From Homalodisca vitripennis (Eukaryota; Arthropoda; Insecta; Hemiptera; Cicadellidae): a stretch of DNA of 64,000 bases. Each line of letters opens with the position of its first letter. The first letter of the stretch is position 1. The DNA is taken from NCBI RefSeq assembly GCF_021130785.1, contig NC_060207.1, forward strand, positions 7,840,501 to 7,904,500, given 5' to 3'. Made by a program: the position numbers and the translations under genes. Below, piece after piece: positions 44,176 through 55,500 of this stretch. The notes beneath the pieces were generated by a model. That model was not told the DNA's origin and ran no database searches. It saw nothing but the letters and a program-made list of their open reading frames with translations.

Positions 44176-45936
44176 TTGCATAATGAGAACATATTAAAAA
44201 ATTCAAAGAATAAATGTTCAGCCGCATGGAAAATAATAAAGTCTGAGGCTGGTAATTACTATAAACGGGAAAATCCAATACCACCTATTACAGCTGAAGA
44301 ATTTAATAACTATTATATTGGCATTGGGAAAAATGTAGTTGATAGTGCTAAGGCAATTAATAAGAATAATATTAGTCATTTTTCCTTTCTAAGTAATGTT
44401 GAACAGCCTCCAGGAAACTTTTACTTGACATATGTCAGCGAGCTTGATGTACTTAAGGTAATAAGATCATTAAAACCCTCTAACAGTGAAGATGTGTATG
44501 GTTTTAGTAACAAAGTTATCAAACTTATTGCTGATGCTATTGTTAAGCCATTAACATTTTTGATCAATCTTTCATTTCACTGTTCTAAATTTCCAGATTG
44601 CTTAAAAAAGTCTAGGAGTATACCTCTTTTTAAGAAAGGTAATAAATCATGTATTGACAACTATAGAACAATATGTATTGTATCTGTGTTTTCAAAAATA
44701 ATGGAGTCATGCGTTAAGAACCAACTGTTAGAATTCTTTGATCTATATAACATTTTAAGTAATAGCCAATTTGGCTTTCGTCCTGGTCGATCTACAACTA
44801 AAGCTCTAAATGAAGTTGTAACTAATGTCATAAATAGCTTTGAGAACTGTGAATATGTTAATATGACTCTTGTGGATCTCAGTAAGGCCTTTGATGGTAT
44901 ATCACATGAAACTCTACTGAGTAAACTGAAATACTATGGTATTGATGATAAACCGTTGCACTTCCTTAAAACTTATCTTTGTGGCAGATTACACAAAGTC
45001 TCAGTGGCCGGTTCAGAATCCTCATTTCAGGAGGTCCTTGCTGGGGTTCCACAGGGGTCAGTTTTGGGCCCACTCTTGTTTATTATGTATATAAATGATC
45101 TGCCAACCAATATTCCATGTAAGACTATTCTATATGCAGATGACACTTCTTTTTTAGTTACTGGCAAAGTTTTCCAAGAAGTGGAAGCACAAAGTGACCG
45201 AGTGATGGAAATTGCAAACTCGTGGTTTGATGTCAACCATCTTAAAGTCAATGGGGATAAAACTGAAACAATTTGTTTCACATTAAAAAAGTTGCACATA
45301 GCAGAGAGCTGTATTAAGCCAGTGAAATTACTTGGAGTAACATTAGATCAAAAACTATCATGGGAAGCTCAAACTAACTCAGTAATTTCTAAACTATCTA
45401 AGGCTTGTTTTCTGTTACGTAAATTACAAAACTGTGTTGGTAGAAATATGTTGCTCTCTTCTTATTTCAGTGACTTTCACTCACACTTACTTTATGCCTC
45501 AATGCTCTGGGGTAACAGTAGGGGTGCCAGTCAAGTTTTTGCGTGGCAAAGAAAGGCAGTAAGAATTTTAGCCAATTTGGGTTATCAAGATGATTGTAAA
45601 CAATGCTTTATTGACTACAATATAATGACTGTTCCTGGCATTTTCATATTTCAAAATGTAATATATGTAAAGGAGAATTTTGAAGACTTTATCTGCTTTG
45701 ATGAAATTCATGATTATGACACTAGGGGAGCTCGGGATATTGTTGCACCTTCCTCTAGACTTAGGAAAACATTAGTTAGCCATAAATATTTACAAATTAA
45801 ATGTTTTAACAAATTACCTCAAACGTTTAGAAGCTTAGAACTACAACCATTTGCAGCTAAACTGTCGAACTGGCTTATAAGTAAGGCATTCTATTCCCTT
45901 GAAGAATTTTTTGCTATGAATTGTTACCTTCCTTAG
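44176..45936 (+). CDS. LINE reverse transcriptase, open 586-codon frame
   Basis: Uninterrupted RT of a CR1/Jockey-superfamily LINE, which copies element RNA at the nicked target. Visible boxes: SIPLFKKGNKSCIDNYRTIC (about residues 148-167), FGFRPGRSTTKAL (200), VDLSKAFDGISHETLLSKL (233), [20 protein letters not shown] (289), ILYADDTSFLV (317-327, catalytic ADD), KLLGVTLDQKLSWEAQ (380), and the C-terminus AFYSLEEFF. This ATG is internal to ORF2; the true protein starts upstream with the endonuclease. The frame is the most intact TE coding region here besides the mariner, so the copy is fairly young. Confidence 0.9.
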   Translation: MHNENILKNSKNKCSAAWKIIKSEAGNYYKRENPIPPITAEEFNNYYIGIGKNVVDSAKAINKNNISHFSFLSNVEQPPGNFYLTYVSELDVLKVIRSLKPSNSEDVYGFSNKVIKLIADAIVKPLTFLINLSFHCSKFPDCLKKSRSIPLFKKGNKSCIDNYRTICIVSVFSKIMESCVKNQLLEFFDLYNILSNSQFGFRPGRSTTKALNEVVTNVINSFENCEYVNMTLVDLSKAFDGISHETLLSKLKYYGIDDKPLHFLKTYLCGRLHKVSVAGSESSFQEVLAGVPQGSVLGPLLFIMYINDLPTNIPCKTILYADDTSFLVTGKVFQEVEAQSDRVMEIANSWFDVNHLKVNGDKTETICFTLKKLHIAESCIKPVKLLGVTLDQKLSWEAQTNSVISKLSKACFLLRKLQNCVGRNMLLSSYFSDFHSHLLYASMLWGNSRGASQVFAWQRKAVRILANLGYQDDCKQCFIDYNIMTVPGIFIFQNVIYVKENFEDFICFDEIHDYDTRGARDIVAPSSRLRKTLVSHKYLQIKCFNKLPQTFRSLELQPFAAKLSNWLISKAFYSLEEFFAMNCYLP

Positions 45937-46204
45937 GCCTGGAATGGAGTTGTTGATTAGTTGTAATTTAATTCATTGTTTCAACTATTTATTTTGTTAT
46001 GTATTTACTAATACTACTGTTACATTTTTTAAATTGACAAATACACTGTACAAATTAGTTCAATATATTATATCAGTTAATGACATTCAAATAAACTGAG
46101 TAGCCTTATAACATTTTTATTTATTATATTAGTTATATTGACGTTGTCTATAGCAATTGTAATATTGACAAATGACAATAAAGATATTCTGATTCTGATT
46201 CTAT

Positions 46205-46445
46205 TCTGATGTATCCTGTTTCTAGCTCAATTCAATTGCTAGTTTTAATGCTTTGTATTTTTCATTCTTATTTTTTTACTCTATGATTCTTTTCATTCTC
46301 TGATTCCCAATATTAATGCTGATGGCGTATGAAGCTTACGTGAAATTCTTGAGTTTGTGTTAGAGTGTGCTTATTGTTATTTTATAAATGCATTTTCCGC
46401 ATCGTAAAGTAATTCTAGTTGTTTGTTAGTAAGGTTGGAGGAAAT
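46205..46445 (+). promoter_or_regulatory. Probable U1-70K promoter / 5' UTR interval
   Basis: Only about 240 bp lie between the LINE tail and the U1-70K ATG. TTTATAAATG at about 46381-46390 is TATA-like, about 56 bp before the ATG, but I cannot tell a start site. A 5' untranslated exon further upstream is possible. Confidence 0.3.
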
Positions 46446-46589
46446 ATGACTCAATTTTTACCACCTAATCTTCTAGCTCTCTTTGCTCCCAGAGACCCTA
46501 TACCCTATCTTCCACCAGTAGCCAAATTACCTCATGAAAAGAAAACAAAGGGCTACATTGGAATAGGAAATTTCTTGCAATTATTTGAG
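46446..46589 (+). CDS. snRNP-U1-70K: U1-70K coding exon 1 with start codon
   Basis: ATG at 46446 in GGAAATATGAC, then 48 codons ending FLQLFE and donor GTAAGC at 46590. The first 18 residues match the nearly invariant start of U1-70K, which fixes this ATG. Phase 0 at the splice. Confidence 0.96.
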
Positions 46590-49500
46590 GTAAGCTTATT
46601 TTAGTGTAGACCTATAGCATTTGATTTACCACGATGTAGTAAAGACCTTATAGCCTAAATTAAATAGCTCTGCCTATACTACTCAACTCTCAACTCATTG
46701 GTCCAATTTAGTTCTATCTTTTTAGTAATAGGTTAGTGGTATTTCTTCTAATACAATAATTAAAAGTTCAATAATCTGATTTGTGGCTTTAAAAAGTCAA
46801 CATTTATTAGTAATATAGATTTTTTTATTAAGAGACCTACACTTTTTCAATAAGTGGCCTACACTCGTTATTCGATTTTATTGAACTACTCTATTATTCA
46901 GATTTGGGTATTTATTTACGGTAATTCTAAGCAATATATGGGTCAACCTCAATTTTTCTCATATTACAATATAATGTTCCAATAGTCAATTAGAAAAGGA
47001 AATGACTAGAATTTCTTGCTGGAAAGCAGTTATAGGGAGCAGGCAACCGCGAGAATTACCTATTAGTGATCAGGGGCACTGACGTGATCTGGGCTTCAAA
47101 TTTGGAACTACTCGAGTTAATTTTTTTTCTAAAAGAGCAAGCAGCGCAAAGCGCTGCGCAGCGGGCAAGCATCGTGCGTGATCTGGGTATATACTGAATT
47201 AATTCAGGCCAAAGGAATGACACAGATTCCTTTACCAGATTTTTACGGAGATTTTGTATTGGGCGGATTATATTGGTTTACTTTGCTTTCCAGCATGTAA
47301 TTATGTGTTTAAAATTGTTTTATATACATTACCTACATTATATTGTAATATGTAATAACAACTTATCAGTAATTTTTAATAAAAAAAAGGATCACACACG
47401 ATGCCTGCCCGCTGCGCAGCGCTTCGCGCTGCTTGCTCTTTTAGAAAAAAAATTAACTTGAGTAGTTCCAAATTTGAAGCCCAGATCACGTCAGTGCCCC
47501 TGATCACTAATAGGTAACTCTAAGCAATATATGACCGTCTGGCGGTTGCCTGCTCCCTATAACTGCTTTCCAGCAAGAAATTCTAGTCATTTCCTTTTCT
47601 AATTGACTATTGGAACATTAGCCTATATTGTAATATGAGAAAAATCGAGGTTGACCCATATATTGCTTAGAATTACCTTATTTACAATACCGTGACCATG
47701 AAAAATTGACTTTTTTCATGGGTTGGGCATTTATAGCCAAGTATTATTATCACAGGTGCATATAAACTGGGGGGAAAGTATATTATTGTATTATATTGAT
47801 GCCTTTCGGGCATTATTGCGTTAAAAATGGAAAATAACCGACAAAATTTTGTCGAACAACACTTGGAGGGTTAAGGATCAGGGGCATCACGTGATCTGGG
47901 ATTCGACTTTTGCAAGCTCGAGTTAATTTTTTTTTTCTAAAAGAGCAAGCAGTGCGCAGCACTGCGCAGCGGGCAGGCATCGTTGACAGAATTAACGTAC
48001 TTGTCAGCATCATTTCAGTAAAATTGCCAGAGATACTGTCAAAAACAGAGTTTTCAAAAACTCGTAACTCCTTTGATTTTCGTTGCCGACGAATTTTTTC
48101 TTCACTATTGTTTTCAGGAAAAATTGTAGTTTTCAGGGGAAAAAAATGAACATACCTTTCCATGGTCACGTTATTGTAAATTGATACCCAGATTTGGTAT
48201 TATACATTAATCGTATGAAACAGGAATTTTAATACATTAACAACAAGAGTAATACATTACAATTTCTAATTACAAATTTAACAATAACATTACGAAATCT
48301 AACTATGGCCTAGACTTACAAATTAAAAATAAGTTACAATATTTATAGATTGCGCTGATTGTAATGAGCTCATGCTTTTGTGAAGGCAGTAGCCAAACCC
48401 ACTGTAACTAATAAGTAGGAATCAAATATTTTGTTACATAAATTGTGATATTGAACTATTCACTCGCATCAAAAGAATCGAACAATTCAATAAAAACAAC
48501 TGAATAAAGAGTGTAGGCCGCTATTAAGGGTCTACCCTTTTTATTGACTTCAGATCATCCACGTCAAAATTGTAGACTTAGTCTTTACAGTTAGTTGGCT
48601 TAACTCTTATCTACTAGTGTAGCTATTTGTGATTCCTTTACAGGTGCAGGAATGTCTATGTTTTATAAAAGTTCTAAAATACTTTGTTACAAATTAATGT
48701 GATCATATTGTAGGTTGTGTTAATCACCACTGTTTGAAGTATGTTTTCCATAATTTTTAAATATTTTACTTGCAATCTTTCTAATCACATGTAGTTTAAA
48801 TTCTTTCCACATTTAATCAACACAGGGACTTGACCATCTCAGAATTTAATGAAATGTGGCATGAAGGTAGTCCTTACGTAGATTAGGAAAATTGGCAATT
48901 TTTCGTTCATATCTGAAACAGTTTCAAAGTTTTGGCTAGTATATTATGTAGTTTCTCAAAATCTTCAAAACATAAACAAAATTAACACAATATATAAGTG
49001 AGGTTAATTGCAGGAGTAGTCAATCAAATTTTTAACGTATTTTGTTTGTCCTCCAGAAGGCTAGCCTTTATGGTTTTAGGGAGTGCAAATCACAAATAGT
49101 CTAAGCTAACTATGGTTTTTTAATAATTAAAATGTAAATGTCAATTTTTGGTTGTATTTGTGCACTGTGCTACTGTTATAGCCTGTATGATTTTCAGTGT
49201 TAGCTGCTCCTGATAGTTTATCTGACCGTTTTGTGGTCAGAACAGCTTAGTACAGTACCATCAACTATGCCGTACAGTAGTCATGATGTCCATTACTCGA
49301 CCGTGGCGCGTTAACTCTAATAGGCCTACCATCAATTAATTTTGAAGATTACTTACATGTTAGCAGTTACAATATTTGAAAATTAATTAATTTGCTTTTT
49401 TATTGGTCATCGTGATCTTTCAGTGTGAGAGTATAAGTTTGTTGTGTAATCGTGTCTTATTTTTAAATTGAGAAAAGCTATTTTTACACTATTTGTTTGT

Positions 49501-52500
49501 AGAAAGTTTGTTTTAGTTTGTTTGAATTATTTTCAAATTTATTTTTAGGTTTTTGGAGATAAAAATTACAGATGACTTAATGTAGTTTAGAATATTAAAA
49601 GTAGGGTACTACTTTTTTAAAAGATAGTAGGAGTTATGGTTAGGTGAATTTACAATATTTGTTTGTTTTGTCAAGTTGTGTTTCCTAGCTAGCAGATCTA
49701 GCCCGAGGCAATCATGATCAGGCCATTTAGAATTTGATCTTTTAGTGATACTACTTCGAGGGATGCTTTTCATGTTGCTATCAATGCTACTGGCCAAGAC
49801 TTAGACTGGTATGAAATTTATCCTTAGAATGTCTAAGTTAACAAAAACAAATCATTTGGGTAAATTCCCCTGATCTCAAAATTATTGTTAATTTTCATAA
49901 ATCTGAAGATGGCGTGATGGCTCTTGTCAGCAGTAACCAATACAAGTTTGACTCGCGATCAATACAAGATCACATGACAGCTGTAGAAAAATGAAATATT
50001 TCTGTGTGCGAGAAAAGTAGTTCTACTTTTAATGTTATATAACTTCGTTATTTGTCAGTCATCCCTTGAAACGTTATATTGTATTGTTCAGGATGATGAT
50101 AAACACAAAACTTGTCTTTTGTCACTCCGGTTGTTAAATTCACAATTACCGGAACGCCATATTGCTCTAAACTGGTCTAATTGAGGTAAAGATGGGAGTG
50201 GTATCATTTTACTCAGTTTTAAATGCTGTTTCTTATGATATACCACACAACATACTTTGTAATAAAAAGCCATTAGGAAGCTGATGTTCTTAGTTTAATA
50301 ATGATATAAGAAAGGGTGTTTTGTAAAAATGTTCGGCAGCCTACTTTGGTATTATCTGGAAGTCACTATTTTCAAAAGAGGGTTTCTTTCTGATGAAACC
50401 ACATTATTAGGATTAAACCCACTTTATTTGACTTGCGATGAAAACTACATGACGTTCTGATGATCAGTCTTGTTTTCTGAGGTTTGCGAGAATGAGACCA
50501 CTCTCTCCCTATCTACTATTTGTTAATTAATAGGCTAAATAAGTAAGTTTAGATTTAGTTTGTTAAGATTTTAAGTAAGTTAAGATTAAATATGTTACTA
50601 GTAGGACCAAGGTTCAACATTAGTTTATATATAGATACTTAGGATATATAGCAAAAAAAAGAAAAGAAAAAATTACTGTTAAAAATCACTTATAGACTCT
50701 ATTCCTTCTATATCGGAGAAATACAAGGCAAACTTATAAATTTAACTACATTTTAGACATGCTGAATGTAAATTATGACCTTATATATTTTTGTTTAGGG
50801 AAATATCTTGTTCAAATCAAGAAACCACAATTGAATCAGGATACCAAATTATTGATTAAAATATCTAAACTATCAAACACAAAAACATTCTAATTATAGT
50901 TATTTACAAAACAAAGTGAAATCACTTGTATGGTATTTGAGTAATGGCTGCAAATACAGTGGTGATGAACATTTGTGTCACAAGCTGTCAAACACAATTG
51001 TCCTCAAATAAATAAAATTATCCTTCAAAATAATAAAAAGTATGAGTGGAGTGTAGTAAATCTGCAGTATGTTTTTCCTTATGGTAAGGGTATTCAGGTT
51101 TTTTATAAATTCAAAAAGTATTTTGATAAGAAAATCCCAGAATAATTTTGTCCAATTACTTAATTAATATATGAGAGTTTTTTAAAATTAAAAAACAAGA
51201 TATAAATAAAGGCCCGGATTGAAAAAATATTTTTTCGAGATTCAAATTGGTTTTGTTCTGAGGAAATTTATGTTTGAGTGTAAACTAAAGGATTTTAGGG
51301 AGCTAATGTGATTATGCATGCTCATTACTAAAAACGACAAATCAAAATTGAAAATGTTCACATTCTGTTCGTAAGTATTGAATCATCTGGGATGAGAAAA
51401 ATACTTTTATCTCAGTAATAAAGAAACAATTGATCACGTACAAAACTCTATTAATGAATTTTATGAACTTCTTCTCTCATTTAAGGTAAGTTTGTTCAAA
51501 GATCAACTGATTCTTGTAATGGAAAGACCTTCAATGCCATATATTGTGTGGAATCGGACACTTGCGATCCTTGTAAGAATACGTGGATTTATGTAGAAGA
51601 AATTTCTAGGGAACAAGTTTGCAGAAAACAAAGCAAAAGTAGTTACTGTTCAAAACATAGTAAGTGTATGTTTAAGGAGGAAATGGAAATAGAAGAACAG
51701 TAAACTTTAATGGGTGTTTCTCATTAAAATACAGGTGTATTACGATAGCGGTCAGAAATGGAATGAATAAGTATATGCATTTTTATTTGTAATAGTATCG
51801 GTATTAGATTAGAAGAGAGATTTGAATTGGCAGCAAGCCAGAGCTGCGTTAGCGGTGGCACAATACTGTTAATCCACAGTATTTTTGCCTGTTTATATCA
51901 TCAAAGTTTTTGCTTACACAGATTATTCTATAAGAATTCATGTGGATGAAGAGAAAAAAACTACTCCCCGAGGAATTCTCGGGAATAGCATTACAGAGTT
52001 TCACTTTGCACTATATGTATTTGACCGCATAATGATCACAAAAATATTTGACTGTTATCTTCAAGTCGGTCACTGAATGATCAGTAAAGGGAAGTTGGAT
52101 ACATTTTCTTTAGATCTTGTATATTAGTTTTTCTGTATTAATTCTAGATAAGATTTATAATGGTGTGCTTTTAATTAACTTAATAGACAATAGACAAATT
52201 CTTTGAGAATTGTAACTCGTCAAAATTTGTTACAGATCATATAAATACAATTGCGTATTTTACAAACAATGAATTTACAGGTAAATGTCCAGTTTGGTTG
52301 TTAGTTTTGCTCTCTGTTCGTTCAGGTATTCTTCTAACGAGTAGAATGGATTTTGCAGCAGCCACAGCTTCACCTCCTTCTTGAATTTTGCCGCACCATG
52401 TCCCTTCAGGTCTTCTGGCAGGTGGTTCCACAGTTTTAAACCCATGTAAGAGGGCTTATCCTCAAATAGAGAAAGTCGATGCCCAGGAAGATGAAAATCT

Positions 52501-55500
52501 GTCGCTCATCTTGTGTTGTAATGATGTGTGTTACATCCTCTGGGAAAACCTCTCTCATGCACACAGGTTACTGCCTCCAGCACGTACAAGGATACAACCG
52601 TCAGAATTGAGAGGTTGATAAAAGCTGGTCGACAACTCTCTCTTGGCTGTAAGTCAGCAAGTGTTCTCACTGCTTTTTTCTGTGTTACCAGCACACGTTG
52701 GAGATTTCCTGCAGATGAATTACCCCAGACCAGGAGACCATAGCGAAGGTTTGATTCAAATAAAGCAAAGTAGGCTGTTTTTGCAGAGGGTACATCACTT
52801 ATTGATTTTATTCTTTTAACGACATACAGTCCAGTATCTAATTTCCTGCACAGGTTGTCAATGTGCGTTGTCCATTTGAGATCTTCATCTATTGTCACTC
52901 CCAAGTACTTTGCCTCTGATGCTGCTTGGATGTTAGGCAGGTGCACAGTTTGTTCCTTTTTTGGGCCCAATATGAGTTGCTGGGTTTTAGCTTCATTAAC
53001 TACCAGGTTATTAATATGGCAGTACTGTACTGCCATGTTCATTGCAGTGAATGACTCTATCTCCAGGTTTTCTGGGGTTCTATCGGCTAAAAGTAGAACG
53101 GTATCATCTGCATACATCAGAGTTGTAGCAAATTCATCTAAATACTTAGGTAAATCGTTCGTAAATAGAGTAAAGAGTACAAGACCCAGAACTGATCCTT
53201 GGGGGACGCCCCTTAGAACTGGAAGTGGACTGGATCTGATGTGTGCAATTTTATTGTTTTGAGTATGCCGGATTTCAACTACCTGTTCTCTATTGGTTAG
53301 GTAACTCCTGAACCACTCAACTTCAGTGCCCCGTACTCCCATGGTATTTAGTTTGGTCAGCAGTTGTTCATGGTCAAGGGTGTCAAAGGCTTTGCTTAAA
53401 TCTAAGAATATTGCTGTTGTTGTATTTTTAGCTTCTATTTGATCTATTACGTATTCAATAAAACTAATTAAAGCTGTCGATGTAGATTTATTTTTGGTGA
53501 AACCGTGCTGTTGATCAGTAAGCAGATTATTGTATGTCATGTAGTTTAGGAGACGATTAAGCACAATCTTTTCAATAACTTTAGAGAATGTTGAAATTTG
53601 CGAGATTGGGCGATAGTTTGATGCTTCAGACTGATCACCTTGTTTAAAAATGGGGATTACTTTAGATAGTTTTAGTTGATGTGGAAATCTACCAGATTGG
53701 ACGGACATGTTTATTAGAGTGGTTAAAGGGTAGGCTATTTCATGTTTACAAGCCTTCAACAACTTTGGTGAGATTTCGTCAATTCCTGCAGAGACTTTAG
53801 CTGGCAGTGAGTTGATCGTTTTGATGACTTCTTCAATTGTTGTGTCATAGAGATAAAAAGAGCGAGTGTCAAGCTGCTGAATAGGACTAGGAGTTCTGTT
53901 CTTTAGAGGGTTGTTGTTTAAAATAGCAGAGTCAGCCATGGTCGTAAAAACAGTGTTGAAATGTTCCACAATTTGCTGAGGATCGTTGATAGTTTTATTG
54001 TCAATTTTAAGTTCTTTCAGTCCTACAGACGATTTCTTGGTTCTTCTTTCATTATTTATAATATTCCAAAGAGCTTTAGTTTTATTTTCTGAACGTGCTA
54101 TTCGGTCGACCGTTGACTGACGTCTGAGTTCTTTTATCTTCAAGTCATAATTCTTTTTCTTAGTAGCAACTTCCTGCTTGTGTTCTAATGAGCCCATAAG
54201 AAGATAACGCTCATTGGCGCCTAAGAATTCTTGCCTCAAAGTGTGCAGTTCAGGGTCCCATAGTTTTTCTTTGCCTTTGCATTGCTTATATTTTTTATAA
54301 GGACATGTTTGGTTCAGTGCTGATGTAATGATGTTAGAGAAATTTTTATAAGCGATTTCAGTGTCATTACAGTTGATGACTCTTTCCCAGGTTTCATTAG
54401 ACAATGCCAGTTTTAAATTGTGGATATTGTCATCATTAAAATTTCTCTTTTGTCCTTTAACATTACCAGTATCTTCTGTAAAAACATTGAGCGTGCAAAT
54501 TTGGGCTGTGTGGTCAGAAATCCCTGAATTTAAGATCTCAATTGACACGTAATCCCGTTTTTGATTAGTACATACACAGTCAATTGATGTTTGTGACTGT
54601 GGTGTTATTCTAGTTGGAGGAAGAGGGATTCTTGTCATGTTCGAGTTTAAGGCAGTCGATGTTAATGTCACCTATTAAAACAATTGGGCTCTTCCAGGTT
54701 GGCACCGTGTCTAACACTGAAGCAATCACACCCATGCTCTCAGTTAGTGAGCTCTGAGGAGGACGGTAGATGCCCATTATATAGACATATTGGTTTAAAG
54801 TTTTCACTCGCACCATGGCTATCTCGCACACAAGTTCAATACTGAAATTCTGCACTTGTACCATTTCCACCTGATCGCTTAGAGATGCTTTACAATAAAT
54901 TGCAACACCTCCCTTCAAATGATTTTGTCGACTATATTCTGCTATCAAACAGAAATCTTCAAGTCGAGTGTTACTGATGTGATCTTGAGTCAGTCCATGT
55001 TCTGTTAGTACAATTAAGTGTGGCTTCACTATTTGGAGAAAATGGTTTAAACGGTCAATTTTATTACTAATTCTATCTACATTCTGATTGGGGACTGTTA
55101 AATGATGTATACAGTCTTTTTGAGAAGGGATTTCAATCAAAGGACTGGTTATGATTTTAATTTGCTGTTTGTCATATTGTTGTGGCATAAAAAATTGTGT
55201 GGTTGGTGGACTTCAGCCTGCACAGGAGATCAAGGATGAAAGATAGGCAGTGAGTTATTTTTCTCTGTCAAGCGGTTGTAATGCTTGATCATGTGGTCCT
55301 TGAAAAACACGATGTTTTTGGCAAAAAACTCCTCACATGTCTCATCCTTGGCTCGTGGCTTTGAATTAAGAGGCGGGGTTTTAGTCAGTTTGAAGACAGT
55401 ATCCGAGCAAACCACTGACTTATTTTCTATTTGCTCTGTTAGCTTGGAATTAGATATCTGTGTTGCAGGAGCTACAACTTGATTTTGATTACTTGACCTA

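Larger units (their letters stand above)
41700..46204 (+). mobile_element. Near full-length CR1/Jockey-superfamily LINE with SGNH ORF1
   Basis: Plus-strand element with, in order: a coiled-coil stretch (ELEDKIMQKEEEIEELNKK, then LYEENTRLKARLKTEQTQ, about 41780-41930), an SGNH-type domain (42397-43040), an APE endonuclease (43140-43990), an RT (44176-45936) and a 3' end with an ATTCTG repeat (46172-46204). ORF1 with an esterase-like SGNH domain is known from CR1-type LINEs. ORF1 and the endonuclease are broken by shifts; the RT frame is open over 586 codons. It stops about 240 bp before the U1-70K start codon. Confidence 0.88.
46920..47677. mobile_element. Foldback element nested in element D, 8-bp target duplication
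   Basis: The left arm 46920-47183 and right arm 47390-47677 are inverted copies, roughly 95 percent alike apart from one ~20-bp gap, around a 206-bp AT-rich spacer. The termini are GGTAATTCTAAGCAATATAT and its complement. TTATTTAC at 46912-46919 and 47678-47685 is the 8-bp target duplication, and it lies inside element D's left end, which proves nesting. Each arm carries the CTCGAGTTAATT / GC-rich hairpin module also found in element D. No coding capacity. Confidence 0.95.
46907..48188. mobile_element. Element D copy 1: GGTAT-ended MITE with 8-bp target duplication
   Basis: Ends are GGTATTTATTTAC...AATACCGTGACCATG on the left (split by a nested insertion) and CATGGTCACGTTATTG...AAATTGATACC on the right, an inverted pair of about 30 bp. 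CAGATTTG stands directly outside both ends (46899-46906 and 48189-48196), an 8-bp target duplication. Without the 758-bp foldback insertion and one copy of its target duplication the element is about 516 bp. It has no transposase. Copy 2 lies at 56498-57499. GG/CC ends and 8-bp duplications suggest Merlin or hAT; this is inference. Confidence 0.9.
52245..55495 (-). mobile_element. CR1/Jockey-superfamily LINE (family B, copy 2)
   Basis: Minus-strand element, close relative of 18205-20075 but longer. From high to low coordinates: the C-terminal part of ORF1 (to about 55230, with [20 protein letters not shown]), endonuclease (55188 to about 54480), RT (721-codon frame 54671-52506) and the ORF2 C-terminus in another frame ([24 protein letters not shown], to about 52277). 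Only two frameshifts interrupt ORF2 (near 54640 and 52500). The 5' end is truncated inside ORF1, about 20 bp before U1-70K exon 2. The element is antisense to U1-70K. Confidence 0.9.
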
